Of a DNA stretch of 64,000 bases, positions 43,921 to 52,300 are shown in pieces; within the stretch, counting starts at the first letter, position 1, and each line of letters begins with the position of its first letter. Source of the stretch: Phycisphaera sp. GTDB taxonomy: Bacteria; Planctomycetota; Phycisphaerae; Phycisphaerales; UBA1924. The stretch is from NCBI GenBank assembly GCA_025916675.1, contig CP098402.1:305205-369204 (forward strand), written 5' to 3'. The translations under genes and the position numbers were made by a program. The notes beneath the pieces were generated by a model. That model saw nothing but the letters and a program-made list of their open reading frames with translations, ran no database searches and was not told the DNA's origin.

Positions 43921-44931
43921 TTACGCGGGCTGTGTCGCCAAGCGATCCTGGTTCTCACGGAGGTGCTTGAGCTGCTTGCGCAGGGCGTCGACCAGGTTCC
44001 AGTAGAGCACCAGCGCGATCAGGGGGCCGATGATGATGATCATGCCCACCGTTGCCAGCAGCGGCACCAGCCACGCGTTGCGTTTGCCGCGACGGTGGAT
44101 GTCCTGGTCGGGGATGCGCTGGCCCAGCCAGGCGACGTAGAGCATCTGCACCACGTAGCCCGCCACGCCCACGAGGGTGCTCAGCAGGCCGGCGACCACG
44201 AGGATGCCCACCGCGCCCATGCCCGCCGAGCCCGCCGAGCCCGCCGGGACCGTCGGGCTTGAGGCGCCGAGGGCCAGGCCCACCACGAACTGCGCCGCCG
44301 TCAGGGCGGCGCTGGCGATGAGCAGCCCGCGCACCCAGCGCCGGGCGGTGTCCATCCGCGTCGATTCGTGCATCGGCATCGGGGTGCTCAGCAGCCACCA
44401 GCCGTAGAGCAGGACCAGGCCCAGCGCCAGCCCGCCCAGGCCGAGGACGCCTTCCAGCAGTGCCGGGGCCGTGCCGCTTGCGCTGCTCGCCGCGAAGTAC
44501 ATCCCCACGCCGAAGCTCAGGACGGCGAACACGACCATCACCAGGATCGTCACGACCACGATGGTGGCCCCGCGGTGCAGCTTCGCGAGGTACTCGGCCG
44601 GGGCGAAGGCCAGCAGGTCGCCCTTTAAGGAGCGGGCGATGGGCGTGCCGCACTCGGGGCACTCGCCGTGGGGGCTCAGGCCCGCCAGCTCGTACCCGCA
44701 GCTCACGCACAGGGCGCCACCGCGGACCGGCCCGCTCGGCAGGCCGCAGGGCGTCGTCGGCGGGGCGCTGGGCCGCAGGTGCTCGGGGATGGGTGGCGCG
44801 GGCACGGGCCGTTCGGCCTCGGGCTCGATCCCGTACCCGGTCTCAGCCCTGGCCTCGTGCCCGGTCTCGTGTTCTTCGCCGTCGCCACCGCCGGCCCGAT
44901 CGCCGGGGAGTTCGCTGGGGTTTTCACGCAT
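43921..44931 (-). CDS. Zinc-ribbon integral membrane protein
   Basis: 336 residues. After a Pro/Glu-rich start comes a zinc ribbon, CVSCGYELAGL...GECPECGTPI (about 75-98), of the kind attached to many planctomycete membrane proteins. About five membrane segments follow (from TIVVVTILVMVVFAVL onward), the last before LVLYWNLVDALRKQLKHLRE. No catalytic motif is seen and the function is unknown. The start is ATG at 44931; the longer open frame to 45228 runs through a tandem array and is rejected. Confidence 0.78.
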   Translation of the reverse strand: MRENPSELPGDRAGGGDGEEHETGHEARAETGYGIEPEAERPVPAPPIPEHLRPSAPPTTPCGLPSGPVRGGALCVSCGYELAGLSPHGECPECGTPIARSLKGDLLAFAPAEYLAKLHRGATIVVVTILVMVVFAVLSFGVGMYFAASSASGTAPALLEGVLGLGGLALGLVLLYGWWLLSTPMPMHESTRMDTARRWVRGLLIASAALTAAQFVVGLALGASSPTVPAGSAGSAGMGAVGILVVAGLLSTLVGVAGYVVQMLYVAWLGQRIPDQDIHRRGKRNAWLVPLLATVGMIIIIGPLIALVLYWNLVDALRKQLKHLRENQDRLATQPA

Positions 44932-45327
44932 GCCCCGAGGATAGCAAGCGTCGCCATTCTGGGGAAGGCCCCCGTCCCCGACCACCGACGCGCAAGCCCT
45001 TGGCGTCCGGATATGGGAACGGGGCTCAGGGGGCGGTTTGGGACGACTTTCGCAGCTGCGGAAGCTTTCCGGTGCGCGCACCCGAAGGCTTCCGTAAGGC
45101 CCCGAACGCCCCGGTGCGCACACCGGAGAGATCCCGCAGCGCCCCGAGCTACTCGGTGCATGCCCCGGGAGGCTCCAGCAAGTCTTCGAATGCCCCGGTG
45201 CATGCACTCCAGGATCCACACGGCCCACCGAGAAGCACCCGGAGAGCCAGAAGCAGCCGGGGGCTGACTAGGAGTCAATCAAGTTCGCTGAGGCAATCGG
45301 GCACCCTCACCGCTGGAGGTCGTGGTG
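44932..45327. other. Gene-free stretch with tandem array
   Basis: No supportable gene. The central part is the 42-bp array; the flanks (44932-45030 and 45240-45327) show nothing recognisable. All frames through the array are open because its period is a multiple of three. Confidence 0.7.
45072..45239. repeat. 42-bp tandem array built from two 21-bp half units
   Basis: Units start at 45072, 45114, 45156 and 45198, each exactly 42 bases and beginning GTGCGC or GTGCAT; a weaker unit precedes them from about 45030. Each unit splits into two related 21-base halves of the form GCcCCGAAggCccCGGTGCat, with the ends alternating between GGTGCAT and CGCAGC or CAGCAAG. The 21-base step is the same as in the array at 515-714, though the words differ. 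Confidence 0.8.
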
Positions 45328-47985
45328 TCATGGGGCCGGGGGCGTGCGATTCGTTGCCCCCGGCGGATGGATGAGCGACTCGAACGTCAAGTACAGGAAT
45401 TCGGCCGGAGTCCCGACACCCGATGGGCCGGGTCCCGCTCCGTCAATGACCAGCTGCGCCGCAGGGGATCGCGTGGCCACATCTGACAACCCCGGTGAAA
45501 TTTGGTAGCGATTCTGAAAGAAGTCAAAATCAAAATATGGCAGGCGAATGCTCCCGCCATTATCGCAGATTCGGTCAAATTCACCCAAAATTGTCACTGT
45601 ACACGGAGTCGTCGGTGGATTGTTACAAGTGGCGCAGACGAGCCATCTCGCGTCTGAATTCTCGATAAAATTATCCGTCCAGTTGTTGTGCTCCGGGCAC
45701 GTGTGAGCCGTGTTCATGTGGAATGGCCGAGTGAAGCCCCATACGACATTCTGGTCGTAGGTCCATCCGCTCGGCGGACCAATGGGCGTCCCAGTCATTC
45801 CGAAGACGCTCTTGCCGTCCGTATACAACCCATGCTTCGCGTTGCCCGTACTGCCGGAGTCTTGGAACACCACGTTGCGGATGACGCCGCTACCGTCGCC
45901 ATCGCGCATGGTGACGATCCCGGCCATATCGTCGAGCAACTGGTTCGCGTTGCGAACGATGTTGTCTTTGATGTCGAGGTGCCGCGTCTGGGCACGCAAC
46001 TGTGAATCGTCCGGGCCGAAACCCGAGAAAATCGCTTCGGACGGCGTGTTCATGATGTAGTTGAGTGAGATCTGAGAGAACGTCACCGGCGGCACTGTAT
46101 TCGTTGCGGTCCACCCCGAGAAGATCGCGGGGCTGGAGAGGTAAGTTCGACCCGTGTCGTAGATGTAATTGTGCGACACGGTGAAGCTCGTGGGAACGGC
46201 GGTAATGCCGTCAAACATGGACCCCGTTGTCCCGCAATTGTGCGTTCTCAGGTTAGCGCGACAGATGACGACGGCAGACCCACCGATGTCGAAGAACTCG
46301 TTATTTTCGATGGTGTGCCCGTGGCCATTCTCGATCAGGATGCCGGTCGATCCGGTGTGCGCGACTCGACACTGCTTCACCGTGACGTCCGTACCACCCG
46401 TAATGCGCACGGCTGGCACCAACCGGTACCGATTGACTTCCTCCAGGTTGTCGATGGAATTCTGGTCGGCGATCTTGCACTTACTGGTACCCGCGGCGTA
46501 GAACGGCAATCCACGCATGGTCTCCGACCAACCTTGCTTAGGGTAGTCAAGGTCACCTTCGATGGCCGGGTCGGGTGGGTTGGGCTTTGATACTACCTCA
46601 AAGGTGTACGAGCCTCCTCCCAGATCGATCACCTTCGTCACACGGCTACCGAACGCTACTTGGCTGTAAGGAATTGGCCCCGGCAAGTCTTGGTTGGTGT
46701 GGGCAAAGTTCAGTAGCTCCAGTTTGATGTTCGAGCATCCATGGAACTGGAACAGCTCAGAGGCATATGGCACAACAATCTCGGCGGTTATGGCCGGCGG
46801 AGGATCCCCTGGGTTCAGCGGAGGAGGCGGTGATGCATACGGCGGGACCTGATCGGCAGGCAGGATCACCCACATGCGATCGTCGGCGTACGAGGGATCA
46901 ATGTCACCACTGTCGCCAGGATTGAACCACCATTCGTACGGCTCGTCCATGAACTCCTTAGCGTTCTCGAGGTAGATCTCGGTCGCGTAACCGCACGAAT
47001 CGGGATCGTCGTTGTACACGTGCTGGCCTAAGGCTCTGTCACTGGTGCCCTCTTCGTCTTGAACGCCGATCATGTCGTGCAACCGGACGTAGGTCCGCCC
47101 CGACGCCGTATGCTCCGGCAAGATCTCTCGGACGTACTGCCGATGCGACGCCCATGCTCCCTGGTTGCGCATCACGCATTCGATGCCGCGATCGGGCGTG
47201 TAGCCGCGGGCAGCGGTGCCGGCGTTCGCGGGGAACAGGTAGTCAACGTCAAGGGCGTACTCGTTGGCTGTCTTGTTAACGTTGTTGGTTACTCCGGTGT
47301 GCGGTACGTTGAAGATTGGAGCCGTAACGCGTGCAAACCCTTGGGTGGACGGCGAATCCGACACATCCGGCTCGCGCGCCCTTGTCGCACGAGCATTGTT
47401 CACATAGAGGTCCCTTGGCTTTGTTGGATCAAGGTAATCGACGGTCGCCCAGCCATTCGGTAGCTTTCGCGTCCACCAGCGGTCACCGCCCGCCGGAGAC
47501 AGCGTTGTCCAACCGTCCAAGACAATTCCACCACTAACGAGGACGCCCTCGGCCCCGGATGGCCCGAGGTCGTACGCCTTGTACGTAATCGTCGTACCCT
47601 TCATGCCGCTGCCCGAGTCCTGACTCTCAAATCGGAGCGGGATCGGAAAACCCATGTTGTTGGTGTCGGGCGCGTACGTACCTTCACGAATGTACACGAC
47701 CACATTGCGATCGAGGTCCTCTCCAGTCTCGCCGCAGAGGCTCCGGAAGTTCCGGATCAGGTCGCGTGCATCACCGATCTGTGGCACGGGCTTGGTGATG
47801 TCGTTGGCATAGTACAACCAGGTTAGATTCGGATTGAAGGGAGGTGCGCCATCATCGACGTAGAAGATCAGTGGGTCGCCCGCCGACGGGCAGCTAGCGC
47901 ACAACGCGTCCGCTGCTTGCGCCTGAACGATGGCGGACAACAATACTAGTACAGACCACATCGCCGCCCAAGTTCTTTGTGACAT
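45328..47985 (-). CDS. Secreted right-handed parallel beta-helix protein
   Basis: 885 residues with a signal peptide (about 1-25, ending VQAQAA) and a long beta-helix. The N-terminal part has DRNVVVYIREGTYAPD, the usual opening of pectate-lyase-like folds. Central coils contain VRITGGTDVTVKQCRVAHTG, GILIENGHGHTIENNEF and SHNYIYDTG repeats. No catalytic residues of a named polysaccharide lyase are evident, and no dockerin or membrane anchor ends the chain. Base composition is visibly lower in GC than its neighbours, with more varied codons, suggesting later acquisition. AGGAG precedes the ATG at 47985. Substrate unknown. Confidence 0.82.
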   Translation of the reverse strand: MSQRTWAAMWSVLVLLSAIVQAQAADALCASCPSAGDPLIFYVDDGAPPFNPNLTWLYYANDITKPVPQIGDARDLIRNFRSLCGETGEDLDRNVVVYIREGTYAPDTNNMGFPIPLRFESQDSGSGMKGTTITYKAYDLGPSGAEGVLVSGGIVLDGWTTLSPAGGDRWWTRKLPNGWATVDYLDPTKPRDLYVNNARATRAREPDVSDSPSTQGFARVTAPIFNVPHTGVTNNVNKTANEYALDVDYLFPANAGTAARGYTPDRGIECVMRNQGAWASHRQYVREILPEHTASGRTYVRLHDMIGVQDEEGTSDRALGQHVYNDDPDSCGYATEIYLENAKEFMDEPYEWWFNPGDSGDIDPSYADDRMWVILPADQVPPYASPPPPLNPGDPPPAITAEIVVPYASELFQFHGCSNIKLELLNFAHTNQDLPGPIPYSQVAFGSRVTKVIDLGGGSYTFEVVSKPNPPDPAIEGDLDYPKQGWSETMRGLPFYAAGTSKCKIADQNSIDNLEEVNRYRLVPAVRITGGTDVTVKQCRVAHTGSTGILIENGHGHTIENNEFFDIGGSAVVICRANLRTHNCGTTGSMFDGITAVPTSFTVSHNYIYDTGRTYLSSPAIFSGWTATNTVPPVTFSQISLNYIMNTPSEAIFSGFGPDDSQLRAQTRHLDIKDNIVRNANQLLDDMAGIVTMRDGDGSGVIRNVVFQDSGSTGNAKHGLYTDGKSVFGMTGTPIGPPSGWTYDQNVVWGFTRPFHMNTAHTCPEHNNWTDNFIENSDARWLVCATCNNPPTTPCTVTILGEFDRICDNGGSIRLPYFDFDFFQNRYQISPGLSDVATRSPAAQLVIDGAGPGPSGVGTPAEFLYLTFESLIHPPGATNRTPPAP

Positions 47986-48337
47986 TGACTGCTCCTGGAT
48001 TGGAATAGGCTGATTCAGTAATCAGAATGCCCGACCGACTATTAGATCAGTGAAACGGAACGGTTGCAAGTCATGGCCTGGATAGTCGCTGAGCCCAGCC
48101 TCGGCCACATGGTCGTCACGCTGTAAGTGGCTGTTCTATCAGCATTTATGTCATCTGTAACGAACTTCGCGTCAGGAGTTCAAGATTCCAATAAAGTCGC
48201 TCTCGGATAGTCCCGAAGTTAATGGACCGGCGGGTTTTCGGCCCTGGCAACGGATGCCGGGGCGGCCGCCGGGTGGACACGCGGTTTGGGGCCCTTCTGA
48301 CTCGGTGCCCGCGGCCGCCAGGAACGGAGTGTGTCGT
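47986..48337. other. AT-richer intergenic stretch with a small dyad
   Basis: No gene is supported. 47986-48210 is the most AT-rich part of the region and probably holds the promoter of the beta-helix gene. A short dyad, CTGATTCAGTAATCAG (48010-48025), lies 25 bases before that gene's start and could be an operator. The part after 48220 is GC-rich and leads to the next gene. Confidence 0.5.
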
Positions 48338-49024
48338 ATGACTACACCATCACGCCGGTACCCAACCCGGCAAGCCGAACTCGTCGATTGGGCCCGCACA
48401 CACGCGGACATCTGGACCGGCGGACAATCGGGCGTGCCCGACATCGGGATCTCGCAGCTCCAGGCCGACACCTTTAATACGGCCGTCGGCGACGTGGAAT
48501 CGAAGCTGGCCTTACAGGGCACGGCCCTGAGCGCCGCGAAAACGGCGACCTTAGAAAAGGACACCGCCCTGGCCGAGGTGGTCCGCCAGCTGGGCAGCCT
48601 GATCACCACCATCGACGGCTACGCCCGCAACACCGAGGACCCCGACGTGTGGGCCCGGGCCGCCATCGACCCGCCCAAGGACCCCAGCCCACGCCAGGCC
48701 CCGCCCCAGCCCAGCGTGCAGCCCGTGCAACTCATCGACAACGGCGCGGTCGTGTTCTCGTGGGAAGTGACCAGTGGCGGCGGCGCGGTCTACGAGGTGC
48801 AGCGCCAGGTGCTGCCGCTCGACGCGCCCGCGGGCCCGTGGGGCACCATCGCGATTTTGGGCGAGAAGCGCTTCGTCGACGAGGCGGTGCCCGTGGGCGT
48901 GCTGGCGGTCAACTACCAGGTGCGCGCCCGCATCAGCACCGGCGAGAGCCCGTGGAGCCTGACCAGCACCGCCAGCTTCGGCAGCCAGGGCAGCCAGGGC
49001 GGCCCGCTGATGCGCGTGGCCTGA
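48338..49024 (+). CDS. Hypothetical protein with possible fibronectin type III-like domain
   Basis: 228 residues, no signal peptide and no membrane segment. The N-terminal half is helical (RQAELVDWARTHADIW, then VESKLALQGTALSAAKTATL and LAEVVRQLGSLITTIDGYAR). A Pro-rich linker (PPKDPSPRQAPPQPS) joins a beta-rich C-terminal part (VVFSWEVTSGGGAVYEVQRQ to VNYQVRARISTGESPWSLTS) that resembles an FN3 fold. The chain ends in a Gly/Ser/Gln stretch. AGGAACGGAG precedes the ATG. I do not recognise a family; helical rod plus FN3 would suit a structural or adhesion role. Confidence 0.7.
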   Translation: MTTPSRRYPTRQAELVDWARTHADIWTGGQSGVPDIGISQLQADTFNTAVGDVESKLALQGTALSAAKTATLEKDTALAEVVRQLGSLITTIDGYARNTEDPDVWARAAIDPPKDPSPRQAPPQPSVQPVQLIDNGAVVFSWEVTSGGGAVYEVQRQVLPLDAPAGPWGTIAILGEKRFVDEAVPVGVLAVNYQVRARISTGESPWSLTSTASFGSQGSQGGPLMRVA

Positions 49025-49449
49025 AGTTTCGCGAGTTGCCTGGCTGAGGGGGGCGGAGCCCTCCTGCGGCGAGGTAGCAGCTCTGGAAGGAGCTGTAGTG
49101 TGAAGTACTTGAAGGGAGGTAGGCCGGAGGGTCTGCCTCCCGTTTGCCATTGTTCTGGAGGCGGGCTATCGCCCGGGCCGCTCAGCGGCCGCGCCTCTCG
49201 CATGCGCTATCGCTCGAAGACTCGCTCGGCGGATGCTTCGGCGTCAAGAGCCAAGGGCACGATCAAGCACAAGGCCCTTCGCGACGGGGCATCCGCGGTC
49301 TTCCGCGCATGTCCCCGGCGCGGCGGCTGAGCCGCCCGGCCCATAGGCCGCAAGCGAGCAACGCGAGCGCCCAAGAACACCCAAGTTGGGCGAGCGCTGG
49401 CGCGGCGGTCTTCCGCCCCGCCGAGCGGCGAACAACCAGAAACCACAGT
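49025..49449. other. Palindrome-rich gap of unknown role
   Basis: No gene is supported. The stretch is dense in short self-complementary words: GGGCGGAGCCC near 49052, GGAGGTAGGC...GCCTCC (about 49116-49139), GGGCTATCGCCC (about 49159), CCGCTCAGCGG, GGCGGCTGAGCCGCC (about 49322) and GGCGGTCTTCCGCC (about 49408). A transcript would fold strongly, but no known RNA family is recognised. It separates the FN3-like gene from the cardiolipin synthase stop. Confidence 0.5.
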
Positions 49450-50940
49450 TCACAAGAGCGGCGACACCAGCTTCGCCGTGTCGTCCGCCAGCTTCTGGAT
49501 CCACGGCCTGCCCGCCAGCTCGTCGGCGTGCAGGGGGCGGCAGTCGTCGAGGTATTGCTCCAGCCGATCGCGCATGGCGAGGGTGACGTCTTTGCCGTGG
49601 GCGAGCAGGTTCAGCTCGTAGTTCAGGCGGAAGCTGCGGCGGTCGAAGTTGCCCGAGCCGAAGACGGTGAGGCTGTCGTCGATGGTCAGGGCCTTGGCGT
49701 GCAATAAACCCTTCTGGTGCAGGTGGACGTTGGCGCCGGCGTCGAGCAGGTCCTCGAGCACGCTCTTGGCCGCGGCGTTGACGAGGAACGAGTTTGTTTT
49801 CTCGGGGATGATGATGTCGACCTGGACGCCCGCGACGGCGCGCAGACGCAGGGCGAGCTGAGTGGGCGGGTCGGGGATGAGGTAGGGTGTGACCATGACG
49901 ATGCGCTCGTTGGCCTCGTTGATGGCGCTCAGGATCACGTCGCGGAAGGCCTCCTCGCGCCGGCCCGGGCCGCTGGGAATCGCTTGCGCGACGATCGGGC
50001 CGGTGTGCTCGGGGGTGGGGAAGAGCTGGGCTTCGCTCTCGGGCAGGTCGTCGGGCATCTGGCCGGTCTCGGCGACCCAGTCCTCGAAGAACAGCAATTG
50101 GAGTTGCATCACCATCGGCCCGGTCAGGCGGGCGGTCAGGTCGATCCACCGGCCGTAGTGGCCGTAGCCGTAGTCGAGGTCGCAGATGTTCTGGCTGCCG
50201 GTGTGGGCGATGGTGCCGTCGATGACAACGAGCTTGCGGTGGTTGCGCACGTCGATGCGCGCGAGCGTCCGGCGAAAGAACCTGCTGGGCAGGGCGTCAC
50301 GGACCTCGATGCCGTGCTCGCGCATCTCGGGTGCCAGCGTGCCGAAGAAGTCGGCCGAGCCCGAGCCGTCGGCCAGCACGCGGCAGGCGACGCCGCGCTT
50401 GGCCGCCCGGCCGAGTGCTTCGGCGACCTTCCGTCCGGTGGCATCGTCGCGGTAGATATAGGTGAGCAGGTGGACGTGGTGCTGCGCTTCGTCGATATCG
50501 CGGATCAGCCGATCGATGTAATGGCCGCTGTCGATGACCTCGCCGGCGTTGCCTTGCAGTGGCCGCGTGCCGCCGACCATGGTGGCCAGGCGGAAGAGGT
50601 CGCGGTAGGGCGGGTCGATGGCGTCGCTCGGGGCGCTGTGTTCTTCCAGGGCGTTGAGGCGCTCGACGGTCTCGACAAGCTTCGCGGCCCGCTGGTTGGC
50701 CTTCACCCGCTTGCGACCGAGGAGCTGGCGGCCGAAGCCGGCGTAGAGGATGGCTCCGGGAATCGGCTGGAACAGGGCGAGGGCGAGCCAGGCCATGGCC
50801 TCGCCCGCGCTGTGCTTGCGGATGATGATGGGGGCGAGGACCAGGCGGATGGCCCACTCGAGCAGCAGGTAGCCGATAGGAAGCCAGGCGATAGAGGAGC
50901 CGCTGTCGCCCTGGGCGAGCACGATGGGGATGTGGTCCAT
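49450..50940 (-). CDS. cls: Cardiolipin synthase (phospholipase D family)
   Basis: 496-residue membrane enzyme that joins two phosphatidylglycerols to make cardiolipin. Two N-terminal membrane segments (about 15-35 and 45-65) are followed by two PLD domains. The first HKD motif is HRKLVVIDGTIAHTGSQN, the second HAKALTIDDSLTVFGSGNFD. Length and layout match bacterial ClsA. The ATG at 50940 is used; the open frame to 51279 overlaps the divergent DUF58 gene. The two divergent genes are 51 bases apart. Confidence 0.92.
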   Translation of the reverse strand: MDHIPIVLAQGDSGSSIAWLPIGYLLLEWAIRLVLAPIIIRKHSAGEAMAWLALALFQPIPGAILYAGFGRQLLGRKRVKANQRAAKLVETVERLNALEEHSAPSDAIDPPYRDLFRLATMVGGTRPLQGNAGEVIDSGHYIDRLIRDIDEAQHHVHLLTYIYRDDATGRKVAEALGRAAKRGVACRVLADGSGSADFFGTLAPEMREHGIEVRDALPSRFFRRTLARIDVRNHRKLVVIDGTIAHTGSQNICDLDYGYGHYGRWIDLTARLTGPMVMQLQLLFFEDWVAETGQMPDDLPESEAQLFPTPEHTGPIVAQAIPSGPGRREEAFRDVILSAINEANERIVMVTPYLIPDPPTQLALRLRAVAGVQVDIIIPEKTNSFLVNAAAKSVLEDLLDAGANVHLHQKGLLHAKALTIDDSLTVFGSGNFDRRSFRLNYELNLLAHGKDVTLAMRDRLEQYLDDCRPLHADELAGRPWIQKLADDTAKLVSPLL

Positions 50941-50991
50941 GCGCCATTGTTGACCGACCGCCGCCTCTACTATCAAGAGAGGAAAGCACGG

Positions 50992-51966
50992 ATGATCTAC
51001 ACCCCCGACCGACAGCCCAACCCCAAGACGCTCGAGGAGGCCCTGGGCCCCGACCTGCTCGACGTGCTGGGGCGCATGCGGCTGCGCTCCCGCAAGATCT
51101 TCGCCGGCAAGCTGCCCGGCGAGCGGCGCAGCAAGAAGCGCGGCCAGAGCGTCGAGTTCGACGACTTCCGCGAGTACGTGCGAGGCGACGACCTGCGGCA
51201 CATCGACTGGAACGTGTACGCCCGGCTCGAGAAGCTCTTCCTGAAGCTCTTCCTGGAAGAAGAAGACCTGGCCTTGCATGTGGCGATCGATTGCTCGCGG
51301 TCGATGGAGGCGGGCCGGCCGCCCAAGCTGGAGCTAGCCCGGCGGCTGGCGGTGGCGATCGCGTATGTGGGATTAAGCAACCAGGACCGAGTGAGCGTGT
51401 GGGCGTTGGGCGTGCCCGGCAAGCCCAGCGTGCTTCGGATGCCGCCGGTGCGCGGGCGGTCGGGCGTGAACCGGTTGCTGGAGTTCGTGTACCGGCAGGC
51501 CGCGCCCGAGAGTGGGGTTACGGGCACGAACCGCCCCGAGCTCGTGCCGGCGTTGCTCCGTATGGCCAGGGCCCGCGTGGGCAAGGGTGTGCTGGTCGTG
51601 CTGAGCGACTTCCTGACCGAGGAGGACCTGACGCCCGCACTCAACGCGATGGCGTTTTCCCAGGGCGGCGGCTTCGACACCATCCTCGCGCAGGTGCTCT
51701 CGCCCGGCGAACTCGACCCGAAAGCGGAAGCCGACGCCGGCCTGCTGGGCGACGTGATGCTGACCGACGTGGAGAGCGGGCGGACGGCCGAAGTGACCAT
51801 CACGCCCCCGCTCGTGGCCGACTATCGCCGCAGGCTGGACGCCCACAACGAGCGGCTGGCCCGGCTCGCGAGCGCCCGAGGAATCGGGTACGTGCTCTTG
51901 CCCAGCGATACCGAGGCGCGGGAAGTCCTCACGGGTTCGCTCCGCCGGCACGGCGTGTTGTCGTAG
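50992..51966 (+). CDS. DUF58 domain protein
   Basis: 324-residue DUF58 protein, usually the partner of a MoxR ATPase in envelope-related assembly. The DUF58 signature is FDDFREYVRGDDLRHIDWNV (about 57-76). A von Willebrand A-like fold follows, with VAIDCSRSMEAG holding the metal-site D-x-S-x-S-like motif and VLVVLSDF further on. There are no membrane segments. AGAGAGGAAAG precedes the ATG at 50992. The only MoxR gene in the window is 4.5 kb away on the other strand. An upstream extension of the frame is a shadow of cls. Confidence 0.9.
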   Translation: MIYTPDRQPNPKTLEEALGPDLLDVLGRMRLRSRKIFAGKLPGERRSKKRGQSVEFDDFREYVRGDDLRHIDWNVYARLEKLFLKLFLEEEDLALHVAIDCSRSMEAGRPPKLELARRLAVAIAYVGLSNQDRVSVWALGVPGKPSVLRMPPVRGRSGVNRLLEFVYRQAAPESGVTGTNRPELVPALLRMARARVGKGVLVVLSDFLTEEDLTPALNAMAFSQGGGFDTILAQVLSPGELDPKAEADAGLLGDVMLTDVESGRTAEVTITPPLVADYRRRLDAHNERLARLASARGIGYVLLPSDTEAREVLTGSLRRHGVLS

Positions 51967-52300
51967 ACCCCGACACGACCCATTCGTGATGTCGCAGGGG
52001 CGACGCAAAAACGTGCCGATTGGGTGAAATTGCCCTTGACAGGTCCATCGCATCCCTGCAATCTGCACGGAGAGCATGGCTTTGTGTGCATTCAGGGGGT
52101 GTCGTGCCGGCGACATAGTGGGACCGGACCGGGAAAGAGCAATTTCGTGCCAGAGATTCTCAGGATTGGCGTGAGCGAGGCGGCGGCCTTCCGCTCACGG
52201 CCTACCGGCAGTGAGCCGGATCAAGTCGGGTGGACCGCATCGGATGTACCGATGGGCCCCGACGGACGGATCAATGGAACGAGATTGAGGAGACCGAATC
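51967..52300. other. Upstream region of a dockerin gene
   Basis: No gene is supported. A -35-like TTGACA at 52036-52041 is followed after 17 bases by a poor -10 match (CAATCT), giving a weak promoter candidate about 240 bases before the dockerin-protein start. GATTGAGGAGACC just before 52301 supplies the ribosome binding site. Nothing else is recognised. Confidence 0.45.

Noticed and set aside
44932-45228. N-terminal extension of the zinc-ribbon membrane protein
   Set aside because: It is translated 42-bp array; the family-like sequence begins at the ATG at 44931.
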